Assembly: GCF_003003055.1 (NCBI RefSeq)
Contig: NZ_PVTV01000019.1
Location: 1 to 64,000, forward strand
Direction: 5' to 3'
Length of the DNA stretch: 64,000 nt
Source: Jezberella montanilacus
Lineage (GTDB): Bacteria; Pseudomonadota; Gammaproteobacteria; Burkholderiales; Burkholderiaceae_B
Within the stretch, counting starts at the first letter, position 1; every line of letters begins with the position of its first letter. The notes below the pieces were generated by a model. It worked only from the letters and a program-made list of their open reading frames with translations, had not been told where the DNA came from and ran no database searches. Shown here piece by piece: positions 26,228 to 34,943 of this stretch. A program made the translations under genes and the position numbers.

Positions 26228-27418
26228 ATGTTGAACTCCGTAGTCGTTAATCGCAAACCGATGCTGGCAGCACTTGCCGCTTTAGCAGCTGGTGCCATTT
26301 ATCTCTCGCAAACGGTCAGCATGACCCAGGCTGCGCTATGGATCGTGGGTGGTTTGATGGGAATTTCTCTTTATTTTGCTTCCTTTGGCTTTACCCACGC
26401 CTGGCGAGTTTTTGTAGCTGACCGCAAGGCTGCAGGATTGAGAGCACAAATGATCATGCTTGCTATCGGTGTCCTGTTGTTTTTCCCCTTTCTCAGTCAA
26501 GGTAGCTTGTTCGGTCACCCAATCACTGGCAACGTCTCACCGCCTGGGATGTCCGTGGTCATTGGCGCTTTCCTTTTTGGGATCGGGATGCAAATGGGCG
26601 GGGGCTGTGCCTCGGGCACTCTCTTCGCTGTGGGCGGTGGTAACACTCGAATGATTGTGACGCTGTTGTTTTTTATTATCGGGTCGGTCTTGGGCGCCTA
26701 TACCTTTGGCTGGTGGTCTACCTTGCCCGCTTTAGCTCCGTTCTCGTTTGTTAAATCTTGGGGCCTTGGGCCCTCGTTGGCAGCCAATTTGATCGCGTTC
26801 GCCGCTATTTTCTGGTTGACCTCGTCAGCAGAGAAAAAGCGACACGGTAAGCTGCAGCCGATCGCCTATATTGAGGGAGGTAAAGCCTCTTTATTTCACG
26901 GGCCTTGGCCAATGATCTGGGGCGCAGTCGCCTTAGTCATTTTGAACTTTGCCACACTTGCACTCGCGGGAAAGCCGTGGGGGATTACCTCAGCCTTTGC
27001 ACTTTGGGGCTCAAAGTTTCTGTACCTGTTCGACGTTGAGGTCACAAAGTGGGCATACTTTGCCAAAACACCTCAAGTCATTACCAACGCGCTCACTCAA
27101 GATGTGACGTCCATGATGGATTTCGGCATCATGTTGGGCGCGGTCGTGGCAGCTTGCGCTGCAGGCAAGTTTGCGCCCGCCTGGCATATCCCTTTTAAAT
27201 CGCTGCTCGCGGCGATAGTGGGCGGAACACTGATGGGTTTTGGTGCACGCTTAGCCTACGGCTGCAACATCGGAGCTTATTTCAGCGCGATTATTTCAGG
27301 CAGCGTGCACGGCTGGCTTTGGTTGGTTGCGGCATTCATCGGCAGCGCAGTCGGTGTAAGAATCCGACCCTGGTTTGATTTAGCAGTCGAAAAAACGCCC
27401 AAACTGGGCGCTTGTTAG
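26228..27418 (+). CDS. YeeE/YedE-family transporter (thiosulfate or sulfur-compound uptake)
   Basis: A 396-residue protein with about ten membrane helices in two halves. Each half has a conserved cysteine motif, QMGGGCASGTLFAVGGG and GARLAYGCNIGAYFSAI, the pattern of the YeeE/YedE (TsuA-like) family. In characterised members these cysteines pass thiosulfate across the membrane. The start is uncertain: no strong ribosome site precedes ATG 26228, and ATG 26261 is an alternative. The following ABC exporter gene starts four bases after the stop, so the two are co-expressed. Confidence 0.85.
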   Translation: MLNSVVVNRKPMLAALAALAAGAIYLSQTVSMTQAALWIVGGLMGISLYFASFGFTHAWRVFVADRKAAGLRAQMIMLAIGVLLFFPFLSQGSLFGHPITGNVSPPGMSVVIGAFLFGIGMQMGGGCASGTLFAVGGGNTRMIVTLLFFIIGSVLGAYTFGWWSTLPALAPFSFVKSWGLGPSLAANLIAFAAIFWLTSSAEKKRHGKLQPIAYIEGGKASLFHGPWPMIWGAVALVILNFATLALAGKPWGITSAFALWGSKFLYLFDVEVTKWAYFAKTPQVITNALTQDVTSMMDFGIMLGAVVAACAAGKFAPAWHIPFKSLLAAIVGGTLMGFGARLAYGCNIGAYFSAIISGSVHGWLWLVAAFIGSAVGVRIRPWFDLAVEKTPKLGAC

Positions 27419-27422
27419 AGCC

Positions 27423-29288
27423 ATGAGACACTCGTCAAGTAGGGCCGATCACCATTCGGCCGATGGGGCTGCGTCCGCGACAAAGCAACGACCGGACTGG
27501 CGAGTCATCAAAGATTTGCTGCCATACCTGCTCAAATATCGGCTCAGGGTTGTGCTTGCCCTCGCCTGCATGTTTGCTGCTAAGTTTGCTAATCTCGGCA
27601 TCCCGCTCATCCTGAAACATGTCATTGACGACCTCGATCCCAAGGTAAGCACCCAGACGAGCGCCTTACTCATTGTGCCGGTAAGCTTATTGATCGCCTA
27701 TGGTCTGTTGAGATTCTCTGCATCTTTGTTCAACGAGCTGCGTGAGTTTTTATTTGCGCGAGTCACACAACATGCGGTGCGCCAAGTTGCCCTCGAGGTC
27801 TTTGAGCATTTGCATGCGCTCTCGCTACGTTTCCATCTCAGTCGCCAAACGGGTGGGGTAAGTCGGGATATAGAAAGGGGCTCCCGTGCAATCCAGTCCT
27901 TGGTGTCCTATTCGCTCTACAGCATCCTGCCAACGATCATCGAGTTTGGATTGGTGCTCGGCTATTTCGCGTATTCGTATGATGTCTGGTTTGCAGGCAT
28001 CACGGTCGTTGCTTTGATCGTGTACATCACCTACACCATCATTGTCACGGAATGGCGAACCCACTTGCGTCGCACCATGAACGACATGGATTCGCGCGCA
28101 AACCAAAAAGCTATTGACTCGCTTCTCAATTACGAAACCGTTAAGTATTTCGGTAATGAAGCGTACGAGGCGAGTCGCTATGATCAGAACCTGATTAGCT
28201 ATCAATCTGCGGCAATCAAATCGCAGCAGTCTCTCACCTTATTGAATCTGGGCCAGCAAGCAATCATCTCTACCGGTCTAGTGCTGATTTTGTTGCGGGC
28301 CACGATGGGTGTGACCAACGGCACCATGACCCTGGGCGACTTGGTCCTCGTCAATACCTTGATGTTGCAGCTCTACATCCCGTTAAACTTTTTAGGTGTG
28401 CTGTATCGCGAAATCAAGCAGTCCATTTCTGACATGGATCGTATGTTCAAGTTGCTAGAAGCCGATCGCGAAGTAGCAGACACAGACGACGCACGAGCGC
28501 TCACGCTCACGAACCGAGACTTGGGGCCTGAAGTCAAGTTTGATCATGTCTCGTTTTATTACGACCCTAATCGGCAAATATTGAAAGACATCAGCTTTAC
28601 CATCCCGCCTGGCACTATTACAGCCGTTGTGGGTCAAAGCGGCTCAGGCAAGAGCACTCTAGCGCGATTGCTATTTCGGTTTTACGATGTGCAAGAGGGA
28701 TCGATTTCGCTTGATCAACAGGATCTGAGACAAGTGCAACAACAAAGCCTCAGACAAGCCATTGGTATCGTGCCCCAGGACACCGTTTTATTTAATGACA
28801 CGATTGCCTACAACATCGCTTACGGCAAACCCAGTGCTGCGACGCAAGAGGTTCACGCCGCTGCCGACGCAGCACAAATGTCATCGTTTATCGAGCATCT
28901 TCCGCAAGGATACGACACACCCGTGGGTGAGCGTGGTCTGAAGCTCTCAGGCGGTGAAAAACAACGAGTCGCTATCGCACGCACTTTACTGAAAAATCCG
29001 GCAATGCTGATTTTTGACGAGGCAACGTCTGCGCTCGATTCAAAAACAGAACGAGCGCTTCAAGCAGAGCTGTTTGGCCTTGCTCAGAGCCGCACGACCA
29101 TGATTATTGCGCATCGTCTATCGACCATCGTTCATGCCGATCAAATTCTGGTGATGGATCAAGGGCAGATCATTGAGCGCGGCACGCACGAATCGTTGCT
29201 TGAAGCAGAGGGGGCATACGCCCAGATGTGGGCGATACAAGAGCAGCAAGTCGAGCCAGACACCTCAGTCCAATCGACTTACCACTAA
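27423..29288 (+). CDS. Atm1/HMT1-type ABC exporter (fused permease and ATPase)
   Basis: A 621-residue half-transporter. Residues about 35-320 are six membrane helices. The C-terminal ATPase has Walker A GQSGSGKST, Q-loop IVPQDTVLFNDTIAYNIAYG, signature LSGGEKQR, Walker B MLIFDEATSALD and the switch IAHRLST. The order and the FNELREFLFARVTQHAVRQV region match the Atm1/ABCB7 subgroup, which exports glutathione-linked sulfur or metal compounds. Its direct coupling to a sulfur-compound transporter supports a sulfur-related job. Confidence 0.92.
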   Translation: MRHSSSRADHHSADGAASATKQRPDWRVIKDLLPYLLKYRLRVVLALACMFAAKFANLGIPLILKHVIDDLDPKVSTQTSALLIVPVSLLIAYGLLRFSASLFNELREFLFARVTQHAVRQVALEVFEHLHALSLRFHLSRQTGGVSRDIERGSRAIQSLVSYSLYSILPTIIEFGLVLGYFAYSYDVWFAGITVVALIVYITYTIIVTEWRTHLRRTMNDMDSRANQKAIDSLLNYETVKYFGNEAYEASRYDQNLISYQSAAIKSQQSLTLLNLGQQAIISTGLVLILLRATMGVTNGTMTLGDLVLVNTLMLQLYIPLNFLGVLYREIKQSISDMDRMFKLLEADREVADTDDARALTLTNRDLGPEVKFDHVSFYYDPNRQILKDISFTIPPGTITAVVGQSGSGKSTLARLLFRFYDVQEGSISLDQQDLRQVQQQSLRQAIGIVPQDTVLFNDTIAYNIAYGKPSAATQEVHAAADAAQMSSFIEHLPQGYDTPVGERGLKLSGGEKQRVAIARTLLKNPAMLIFDEATSALDSKTERALQAELFGLAQSRTTMIIAHRLSTIVHADQILVMDQGQIIERGTHESLLEAEGAYAQMWAIQEQQVEPDTSVQSTYH

Positions 29289-29334
29289 CGCGATTAGACT
29301 CGCTGTAGTCAGGACGCTCTGGCTCGCGCTGTGT

Positions 29335-30168
29335 TTACTTCAGTTCAAAACCGAGATTCTTCAAGGCAGTTGCCAAACGATCACGCCCTGTCAGGGATTC
29401 CGGTCCAGCAACGCGTTTGAGCGAGTGAGCATCCCACTCGCCCTGGGGCTTCATTGAATGAGCCTTAAAAAACTCATCCATCACCACGTTGTAAGCATTC
29501 GCTGCGGATTCAAAGGCAGTCGGATCATATTTTTCGTGATGCAAAATCGCTGACTGGGCCAGGCGTGGTCGGATGCCCGAGAGTTTTGTTGGCTCTGGAT
29601 AACCCAAACACATTCCAAAAGTTGCGAATATTTTGGGTGGCAAACCGAGCTCTTTAGCTACTTCTTCGGGCTGGTTGCGGATACCACCGATATAAACGAC
29701 ACCCAGTCCTAAAGACTCTGCGGCAATAGCCGCATTCTGGGCAGCCAAAGCCGAATCAATGGTCGCCATCATCAGCATTTCAACGTAATTCAGGCCTTCT
29801 GTGGGCAAATTTCGTTTCTGGCCCAGCGACTCCATACGAGCCAAATCAGCCAGCCATACTAGAAAGACCGGGCAATTTCTGATCCAGGCTTGATTACCGG
29901 CAAACTGTGACAAACGCTCTTTACTCTCGGGGTCTGTCACGGCAACGACGCTCCAGGTTTGCAAGTTTGAAGAGGTTGAGGCGGATTGAGCCGCTGCCAT
30001 CATTAACTCAAGCGCATCCGAGGGGATTGGTTGATCGGTATAGGCACGAACCGAGCGATGGTTCATCATGGTTGCGATCGTCTCGTTGACCGCCTCGACG
30101 GTAATCGACTGATTGCCATAACGGGCTTGAAGCAATTTGGTGAATTCAGCGTGAGTAGCTTGAGTCAT
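29335..30168 (-). CDS. NfsA-like NADPH-dependent nitroreductase family oxidoreductase
   Basis: A 277-residue flavoprotein of the nitroreductase family, NfsA subgroup. NHRSVRAYTDQPIPSDAL carries the FMN phosphate-binding Arg residues. AAAQSASTSSNLQTWSVVAV, AAIAAESLGLGVVYIGGIRN and FGMCLGYPEP are the other family landmarks. Members reduce nitro compounds, quinones or flavin with NADPH. The gene is monocistronic and divergent from the M20 peptidase gene. Confidence 0.9.
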   Translation of the reverse strand: MTQATHAEFTKLLQARYGNQSITVEAVNETIATMMNHRSVRAYTDQPIPSDALELMMAAAQSASTSSNLQTWSVVAVTDPESKERLSQFAGNQAWIRNCPVFLVWLADLARMESLGQKRNLPTEGLNYVEMLMMATIDSALAAQNAAIAAESLGLGVVYIGGIRNQPEEVAKELGLPPKIFATFGMCLGYPEPTKLSGIRPRLAQSAILHHEKYDPTAFESAANAYNVVMDEFFKAHSMKPQGEWDAHSLKRVAGPESLTGRDRLATALKNLGFELK

Positions 30169-30305
30169 TTTTAAGCAATCCGGTAATTTGATCTGCCCAA
30201 TGATAGAGCAAGGCGGCGCATTTAGGGTTCACACATACGCATATCGAGCCGAACAACCCCTGTGCACTCGGCCCATGATCTGGTTAAATAGGTGATCATA
30301 AAAAA

Positions 30306-31778
30306 ATGGATACCGCCATGTCGAACGATAACGCCGTACTGGACACTGAACAGGTCTTAGCTGATGTCAGCCGCGCTTGGGACGAGGATTTGATTGGTCA
30401 GATCAGCGATTACATTGAAATCCCTGCCAAATCCCCTGCTTTCGACCCTAACTGGGCCAAAACCGGATACCTCGAAACGGTTACACAACGTGCGGCAGCT
30501 TGGATCCTCGACCAGAAAGTGGCAGGTTTGACGCTCGAAATTGTCAGGCTGCCAGGCAGAACACCCGTGTTGTTTTTTGATGTGGCGTCGACTCGCCCAT
30601 TGGCTCAAGGCAGTCAAACCGTACTGATGTATGGTCATCTCGATAAACAACCAGAGTTTGATGGCTGGCGCGCCGGTCTTGGCCCCTGGACAGCCAAGCT
30701 GATCGATGACAAGCTCTACGGTCGCGGCTCGGCAGATGATGGCTATGCGACTTACGCGAGCATTACTGCCATCCAGGCACTCAAAGCACAAGGTGCCCCT
30801 CACCCGCGTATTGTCGGCATTATTGAAACATGCGAAGAAAGCGGTTCGCCTGACTTGTTGCCTTACGTTGATGCACTGCGCCCTCGCCTCGGTGATGTGG
30901 GCTTGGTTATCTGCCTCGATAGCGGCGCAGGAAACTACGACCAGCTATGGCTCACCACCAGCCTGCGCGGGATGGCTGCTGGCGTACTCAAAGTTGAGAT
31001 TCTGACTGAAGGGGTTCACTCGGGGGATGCCTCGGGTCTTGTGCCTTCGAGTTTCAGGATCATGCGCCATGTGCTCGATCGCCTAGAAGACAGCAGCACC
31101 GGTCAGTTATTACCCGATTCGTTTCATTGTGAAATTCCTGCAGAACGCAAAGCCCAAGCGCAGGTGACCGCCAACATCCTGGGGGATGAACTGTACAAAA
31201 GATTCCCTTGGGCGCATCACGATTGTGGCGGCTCAACGCTGTTTGCCTTACCCACGACACTTGACCCAGTCGAAGCCTTGATGCGGCGTACGTGGAAGCC
31301 TACCCTCAGTGTTACAGGCGCAGAGGGATTCCCCAACCTGCTGGATGCGGGCAACGTCTTGCGCCCCTACACCGCCTTTAAGCTCAGCCTCAGGCTGCCC
31401 CCACTCGTGGATGCCGCACAAGCTGTGCAAGAGCTCAAGACACTGCTCGAAGACAACGCCCCCTATCAGGCAAAAGTGACGTTTGATTCACAAGGTGCCT
31501 CGAGCGGCTGGAACGCACCTGATACAGCCCCTTGGTTCGCCAGCGCCCTCAATCAGGCAAGCTTGGCGCACTTCAACTCGCCTGTGGGTTACATTGGTCA
31601 GGGTGGCACCATACCCCTCATGAATTTACTCAGTGAGGGCTTTCCAACCGCCCAAATGATGGTTTGCGGGGTATTAGGACCTAAATCCAATGCCCACGGC
31701 CCCAATGAGTTTTTACATATCCCCTATGCAAAAAAACTCACTGCCGCCGTGGCGCAGGTGATCCTTAATCTGCCCTAA
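30306..31778 (+). CDS. M20-family metallopeptidase (CNDP-dipeptidase type)
   Basis: A 490-residue cytosolic zinc dipeptidase-like protein. Motifs are MYGHLDKQPEFDGW (His, Asp), GRGSADDGYATYAS (bridging Asp), IETCEESGSPDL (catalytic Glu), CLDSGAG (third ligand) and HGPNEFLHIP (last His). A lid/dimer domain with EGVHSGDASGLVPSSFRIMR lies between. The arrangement matches the carnosinase/CNDP subgroup. No signal peptide. A second ATG four codons downstream is an alternative start. Confidence 0.9.
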   Translation: MDTAMSNDNAVLDTEQVLADVSRAWDEDLIGQISDYIEIPAKSPAFDPNWAKTGYLETVTQRAAAWILDQKVAGLTLEIVRLPGRTPVLFFDVASTRPLAQGSQTVLMYGHLDKQPEFDGWRAGLGPWTAKLIDDKLYGRGSADDGYATYASITAIQALKAQGAPHPRIVGIIETCEESGSPDLLPYVDALRPRLGDVGLVICLDSGAGNYDQLWLTTSLRGMAAGVLKVEILTEGVHSGDASGLVPSSFRIMRHVLDRLEDSSTGQLLPDSFHCEIPAERKAQAQVTANILGDELYKRFPWAHHDCGGSTLFALPTTLDPVEALMRRTWKPTLSVTGAEGFPNLLDAGNVLRPYTAFKLSLRLPPLVDAAQAVQELKTLLEDNAPYQAKVTFDSQGASSGWNAPDTAPWFASALNQASLAHFNSPVGYIGQGGTIPLMNLLSEGFPTAQMMVCGVLGPKSNAHGPNEFLHIPYAKKLTAAVAQVILNLP

Positions 31779-31790
31779 AACCTGAGACGG

Positions 31791-32672
31791 TTACCGACGC
31801 TGTCGGTAACGCTCGCGAGCTGTCTGCTTGATGACCTCAGGGTGATGACAACCGATCTGGGCTAAAAACTGGATTTCGTCTTGCTCATGCTGAGTTTCAA
31901 TCCACCAGCACTTACCTAGCGATGTATCGCCGGGATGCCAGCGGTACCCCCGAGCCTTGGCAATTTGACTGTTGTCAAAGGGCAAACCAATCGCATTGAT
32001 CCGCCAAGTCGGCAGACGCGCGCTCGCTAAGAGCAGGGACAAAATCGTTGTTGCTTGATCTGGCGTGTTGCTCGCAAGGAGTGCAGTGAGCATATCCACG
32101 TCTGCAAGTGCGCGGTGACCCGTGTGGAACAAGCCGAACGCGAAACCGAGATAATCCAGTTTGCTGCTACCAATCCCCCAGTCGCGCCAAGGCACCTCGT
32201 TCAGCGAGCAACCAAACGCGAGATCCTTGAATACCGCAAAGCGCGCTTCAAGAAAGCCTCGATCAAAAGATGAGTTATGGCAAACAACCAGCGTCACACC
32301 CGCCATGACCTTGGCGACTTGCTGTTCGTCGATCCGCTGACCTTTGACCATGTCATCCGTGATACCCGTCAACTTGATGACCTCGGCCGGAATCGCTTGC
32401 TCGGGATCCTCAAGGCCCTCGAATCGCTCAACCACCCGATAGAGACGACCCGACTCTTTTCCGTATTCGCAAACTGCGATGGCCAGATCAATGATCCGGT
32501 CGCCTTCCTCAGCTTTAAAGCCAGTCGTCTCGGTATCAATCACAGCCAGACGAGCACACGGCTCACCTGACGTGTTTTCAGCAAAGACATGATCGGCAGC
32601 GAGCTTCACCCGTCGCAATAAGCGGAAATCCGGATGCTGCTCGATCGCTGAGACGGCCGCCTGAAGGTCCAA
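31791..32672 (-). CDS. DnaQ-like 3'-5' exonuclease domain protein
   Basis: A 293-residue protein with a DEDDh exonuclease domain at about 40-205. VIDTETTGFKAEEGDRIIDL gives the first Asp-x-Glu, CHNSSFDRGF the second Asp, and HRALADVDML the final His and Asp. The C-terminal 85 residues (WRINAIGLPFDNSQIAKARG, KCWWIETQ) are an extra domain seen in a subgroup of such exonucleases. TTG is the only plausible start; it abuts the enoyl-CoA hydratase stop codon (TGATTG), so translation is probably coupled although the functions look unrelated. Confidence 0.85.
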   Translation of the reverse strand: MDLQAAVSAIEQHPDFRLLRRVKLAADHVFAENTSGEPCARLAVIDTETTGFKAEEGDRIIDLAIAVCEYGKESGRLYRVVERFEGLEDPEQAIPAEVIKLTGITDDMVKGQRIDEQQVAKVMAGVTLVVCHNSSFDRGFLEARFAVFKDLAFGCSLNEVPWRDWGIGSSKLDYLGFAFGLFHTGHRALADVDMLTALLASNTPDQATTILSLLLASARLPTWRINAIGLPFDNSQIAKARGYRWHPGDTSLGKCWWIETQHEQDEIQFLAQIGCHHPEVIKQTARERYRQRR

Positions 32673-33455
32673 TCAACGCCCCTGAAAATTGGGAATGCGT
32701 TTTTCCATGAAAGCTTTGCGACCTTCTTTAAAATCTTCACTGGCAAAGCAGATGTCGACCATTTTCTGGGCCCCAACCATATCCGCCTTATCCGGATTGG
32801 TGACATTCTGACGAATCTCGTATTTGGCAGCTTTGACGGTCAAAGGGGCGTTTTCGGCAATCATGGTTGTGTATTCATCAACCGCGGCTTGTAAGTCGTT
32901 GACTGGCGTTACTTTAGAGACAAATCCCATGCGCAAGGCCTCCGCTGCGTTCCAGCGGCGTGCTGTCATAAAAATATCGACGGTATTGGCCATACCAATC
33001 AGGTTTTGAAACTGCTTGATGCCTTCTGCGCCGTAACCCAGACCCAGACGCGCCGCTGGCATACGAAAAGTCGCATCCTCAGAGCAAATCCGGATATCGC
33101 AGGCCGCCGCCAGACCGAGGCCGCCGCCAAAGCAATAGCCTTTGATCTGAGCGATCACCGGTTTACTGCAGACAGTGGGATATTTCATGGCCACAGCGAG
33201 ATGATCCTCATACGCCTGATGCCCCTCGGGAGTAGAGCGTAAATCTTCGAATTGAGAGATATCAGCGCCGGATATGAAGGCTTTTTCACCATCCCCTTTC
33301 AGTACAATCACTCTGATATCGGGGTCTGCCTCAAATTCCTTGAGTGCTTTTGGCACACCCATCCACATATCAAAGGTCATGGCGTTCATTTTGGTCGGAT
33401 TAGAAAATACAATCGTCCCGACGGCGCCTTTTTTACTGACGATGAGTTGTCCCAT
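32673..33455 (-). CDS. Enoyl-CoA hydratase/isomerase family protein
   Basis: A 260-residue crotonase-fold protein. GEKAFISGADISQFED forms the first oxyanion-hole strand, and KGYCFGGGLGLAAACDIRIC the second. RMPAARLGLGYGAEG is at the usual place for one catalytic Glu of hydratases. Here the loop has Ala-Glu slightly shifted, so hydratase versus isomerase or lyase activity cannot be decided. It is divergent from a CoA-transferase gene, and both act on acyl-CoA compounds. Confidence 0.88.
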   Translation of the reverse strand: MGQLIVSKKGAVGTIVFSNPTKMNAMTFDMWMGVPKALKEFEADPDIRVIVLKGDGEKAFISGADISQFEDLRSTPEGHQAYEDHLAVAMKYPTVCSKPVIAQIKGYCFGGGLGLAAACDIRICSEDATFRMPAARLGLGYGAEGIKQFQNLIGMANTVDIFMTARRWNAAEALRMGFVSKVTPVNDLQAAVDEYTTMIAENAPLTVKAAKYEIRQNVTNPDKADMVGAQKMVDICFASEDFKEGRKAFMEKRIPNFQGR

Positions 33456-33557
33456 TTTGTCTCCCTAGTCTCTGTCGATAACAAGCAAACCATTAGTATG
33501 GCTTGCAATAAGCTCTCAAGCAACCTATATTCCCTCTTTTTGTTCGCTATAAAAATC

Positions 33558-34757
33558 ATGCCAAAAATCCAAGCGTCAACAGCTCTGAATCAATTTAAAG
33601 TACTCGATTTGTCCCGTGTGCGGGCAGGTCCCAACTGCGTTCGCGTGCTCGCTGACTTCGGTGCCGATGTGATCCGAATCGAGCCCCCCGCTGGCGTAGA
33701 CCCCAATGAAGGGATGTTTGCAGCCAACCGCCATGGCGGTGACTTTCAGAATTTGAACCGCAATAAGCGGTCGCTCACTTTGAATCTGAAAAAACCTGGC
33801 GCACTCGACATCATGATGCGCCTGGTTAAGACTGCCGACGTAGTCGTTGAAAACTGGCGACCCGATGTCAAGAAAAAGCTCGGCGTTGACTACGAGTCAC
33901 TCGCAAAGATCAATCCTCGCATCATTCTCGCCAGCATCTCGGGATTTGGCCAAGAAGGTCCTTACTCCAAGCGCCCTGGCTTTGACCAAATCATGCAGGG
34001 CATGGGTGGTTTGATGTCTGTCACTGGTTTCCCCAGCACAGGCCCCGTGCGCGCTGGTTTGGCTGTCGCCGACATGAGTGCCGGTCTGTACACTGCGCTC
34101 GGGATTCTGACCGCGCTGATCGAGCGCGAGAAGTCAGGCAAAGGCCAGTGGGTTCACTCATCGCTGTTGCACTCGCAAATCGCCATGATGGATTTTCAAG
34201 GCGCACGCTACCTGAACGAAGGTGACATCCCGACTCAAGCCGGCAACGACCACCCCACCAGCAGCCCGATGGGGCTGTTCGAGGCCAGCGATGGTGTGTT
34301 TAACCTCGGTGCATCCGGTGAAGGTAACTGGCAACGCCTGATTGATGTCTGCGAGCGCCCTGAGTGGCGAGAGAAAGAACAATTCAAAACGGACAAGCTT
34401 CGTCGCGCCAACCGGGTTGAGCTCAACGCCGCTTTGAACGAGGCCTTCAGAACTAAACCAGTTGCTTATTGGGTTGAAGAACTCAATAAGGGTGGCGTAC
34501 CTGCAGGCCCGGTTTACAACGTGCCACAAATGTTTGAAGACCCACAGGTCAAGTTCAGTGGTGTTGCCACGACCGTTCACGATCCTGTGCACGATGCTGA
34601 TCGTCATTTCATCACGCAGCCCATGATTTTGAGCCGCACACCAGCTCAAGTGGTCACTGTCGGGCCTGATGCTGGGGCCCACACAGACGAAATCCTGGAA
34701 GAAGCTGGTTACTCAGCAACCGAGATAGCCAAGTTTCATGACGAAGGCGTCGTCTGA
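33558..34757 (+). CDS. CaiB/BaiF (family III) CoA-transferase
   Basis: A 399-residue family III CoA-transferase. Landmarks are VLDLSRVRAGPNCVRVLADFGADVIRIEPP, shown here as its shorter parts GPNCVRVLADFGADV and IRIEPP. RNKRSLTLNLKKPG, VVENWRPDVKKKLG and ISGFGQEGPYSKRPGFDQIM follow. Where active members carry the nucleophilic Asp, VADMSAGLYTALGIL is present. I start at ATG 33558 (MPKIQAST); a longer frame upstream runs through the opposing enoyl-CoA hydratase gene. Substrate unknown. Confidence 0.9.
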   Translation: MPKIQASTALNQFKVLDLSRVRAGPNCVRVLADFGADVIRIEPPAGVDPNEGMFAANRHGGDFQNLNRNKRSLTLNLKKPGALDIMMRLVKTADVVVENWRPDVKKKLGVDYESLAKINPRIILASISGFGQEGPYSKRPGFDQIMQGMGGLMSVTGFPSTGPVRAGLAVADMSAGLYTALGILTALIEREKSGKGQWVHSSLLHSQIAMMDFQGARYLNEGDIPTQAGNDHPTSSPMGLFEASDGVFNLGASGEGNWQRLIDVCERPEWREKEQFKTDKLRRANRVELNAALNEAFRTKPVAYWVEELNKGGVPAGPVYNVPQMFEDPQVKFSGVATTVHDPVHDADRHFITQPMILSRTPAQVVTVGPDAGAHTDEILEEAGYSATEIAKFHDEGVV

Positions 34758-34775
34758 TAATTAGGGATAGTGATG

Positions 34776-34864
34776 ATGATGGGTTGAACCGTGGGCTGAA
34801 CCGCGGTTTGAAATGCAGCCGATTTTGGCTGCATTTCTACTTTTGAGAAGAAGAAACCCATCAT
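34776..34864. terminator. Nested hairpins between convergent genes, including a rho-independent terminator
   Basis: The inner stem AAATGCAGCC (34811-34820) / GGCTGCATTT (34827-34836), with loop GATTTT, is a good terminator for the CoA-transferase gene, although only a short T-run (CTACTTTT) follows. Around it ATGATGGGTT (34776-34785) pairs with AACCCATCAT (34855-34864), and TGAACCG repeats sit between. The whole could fold into a branched structure usable from both strands. Confidence 0.65.
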
Positions 34865-34943
34865 GCTCAAGCGGTGAGTCTTGATTCCATACCACGTGTT
34901 ACAACGCAATTATTATGACTATGTGAGTACGTGGACAAGAAAA

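Noticed and set aside
33252-33557. A 102-residue N-terminal extension of the CoA-transferase
   Set aside because: It runs antisense through the enoyl-CoA hydratase gene and shows no family sequence; the family start fits ATG 33558.
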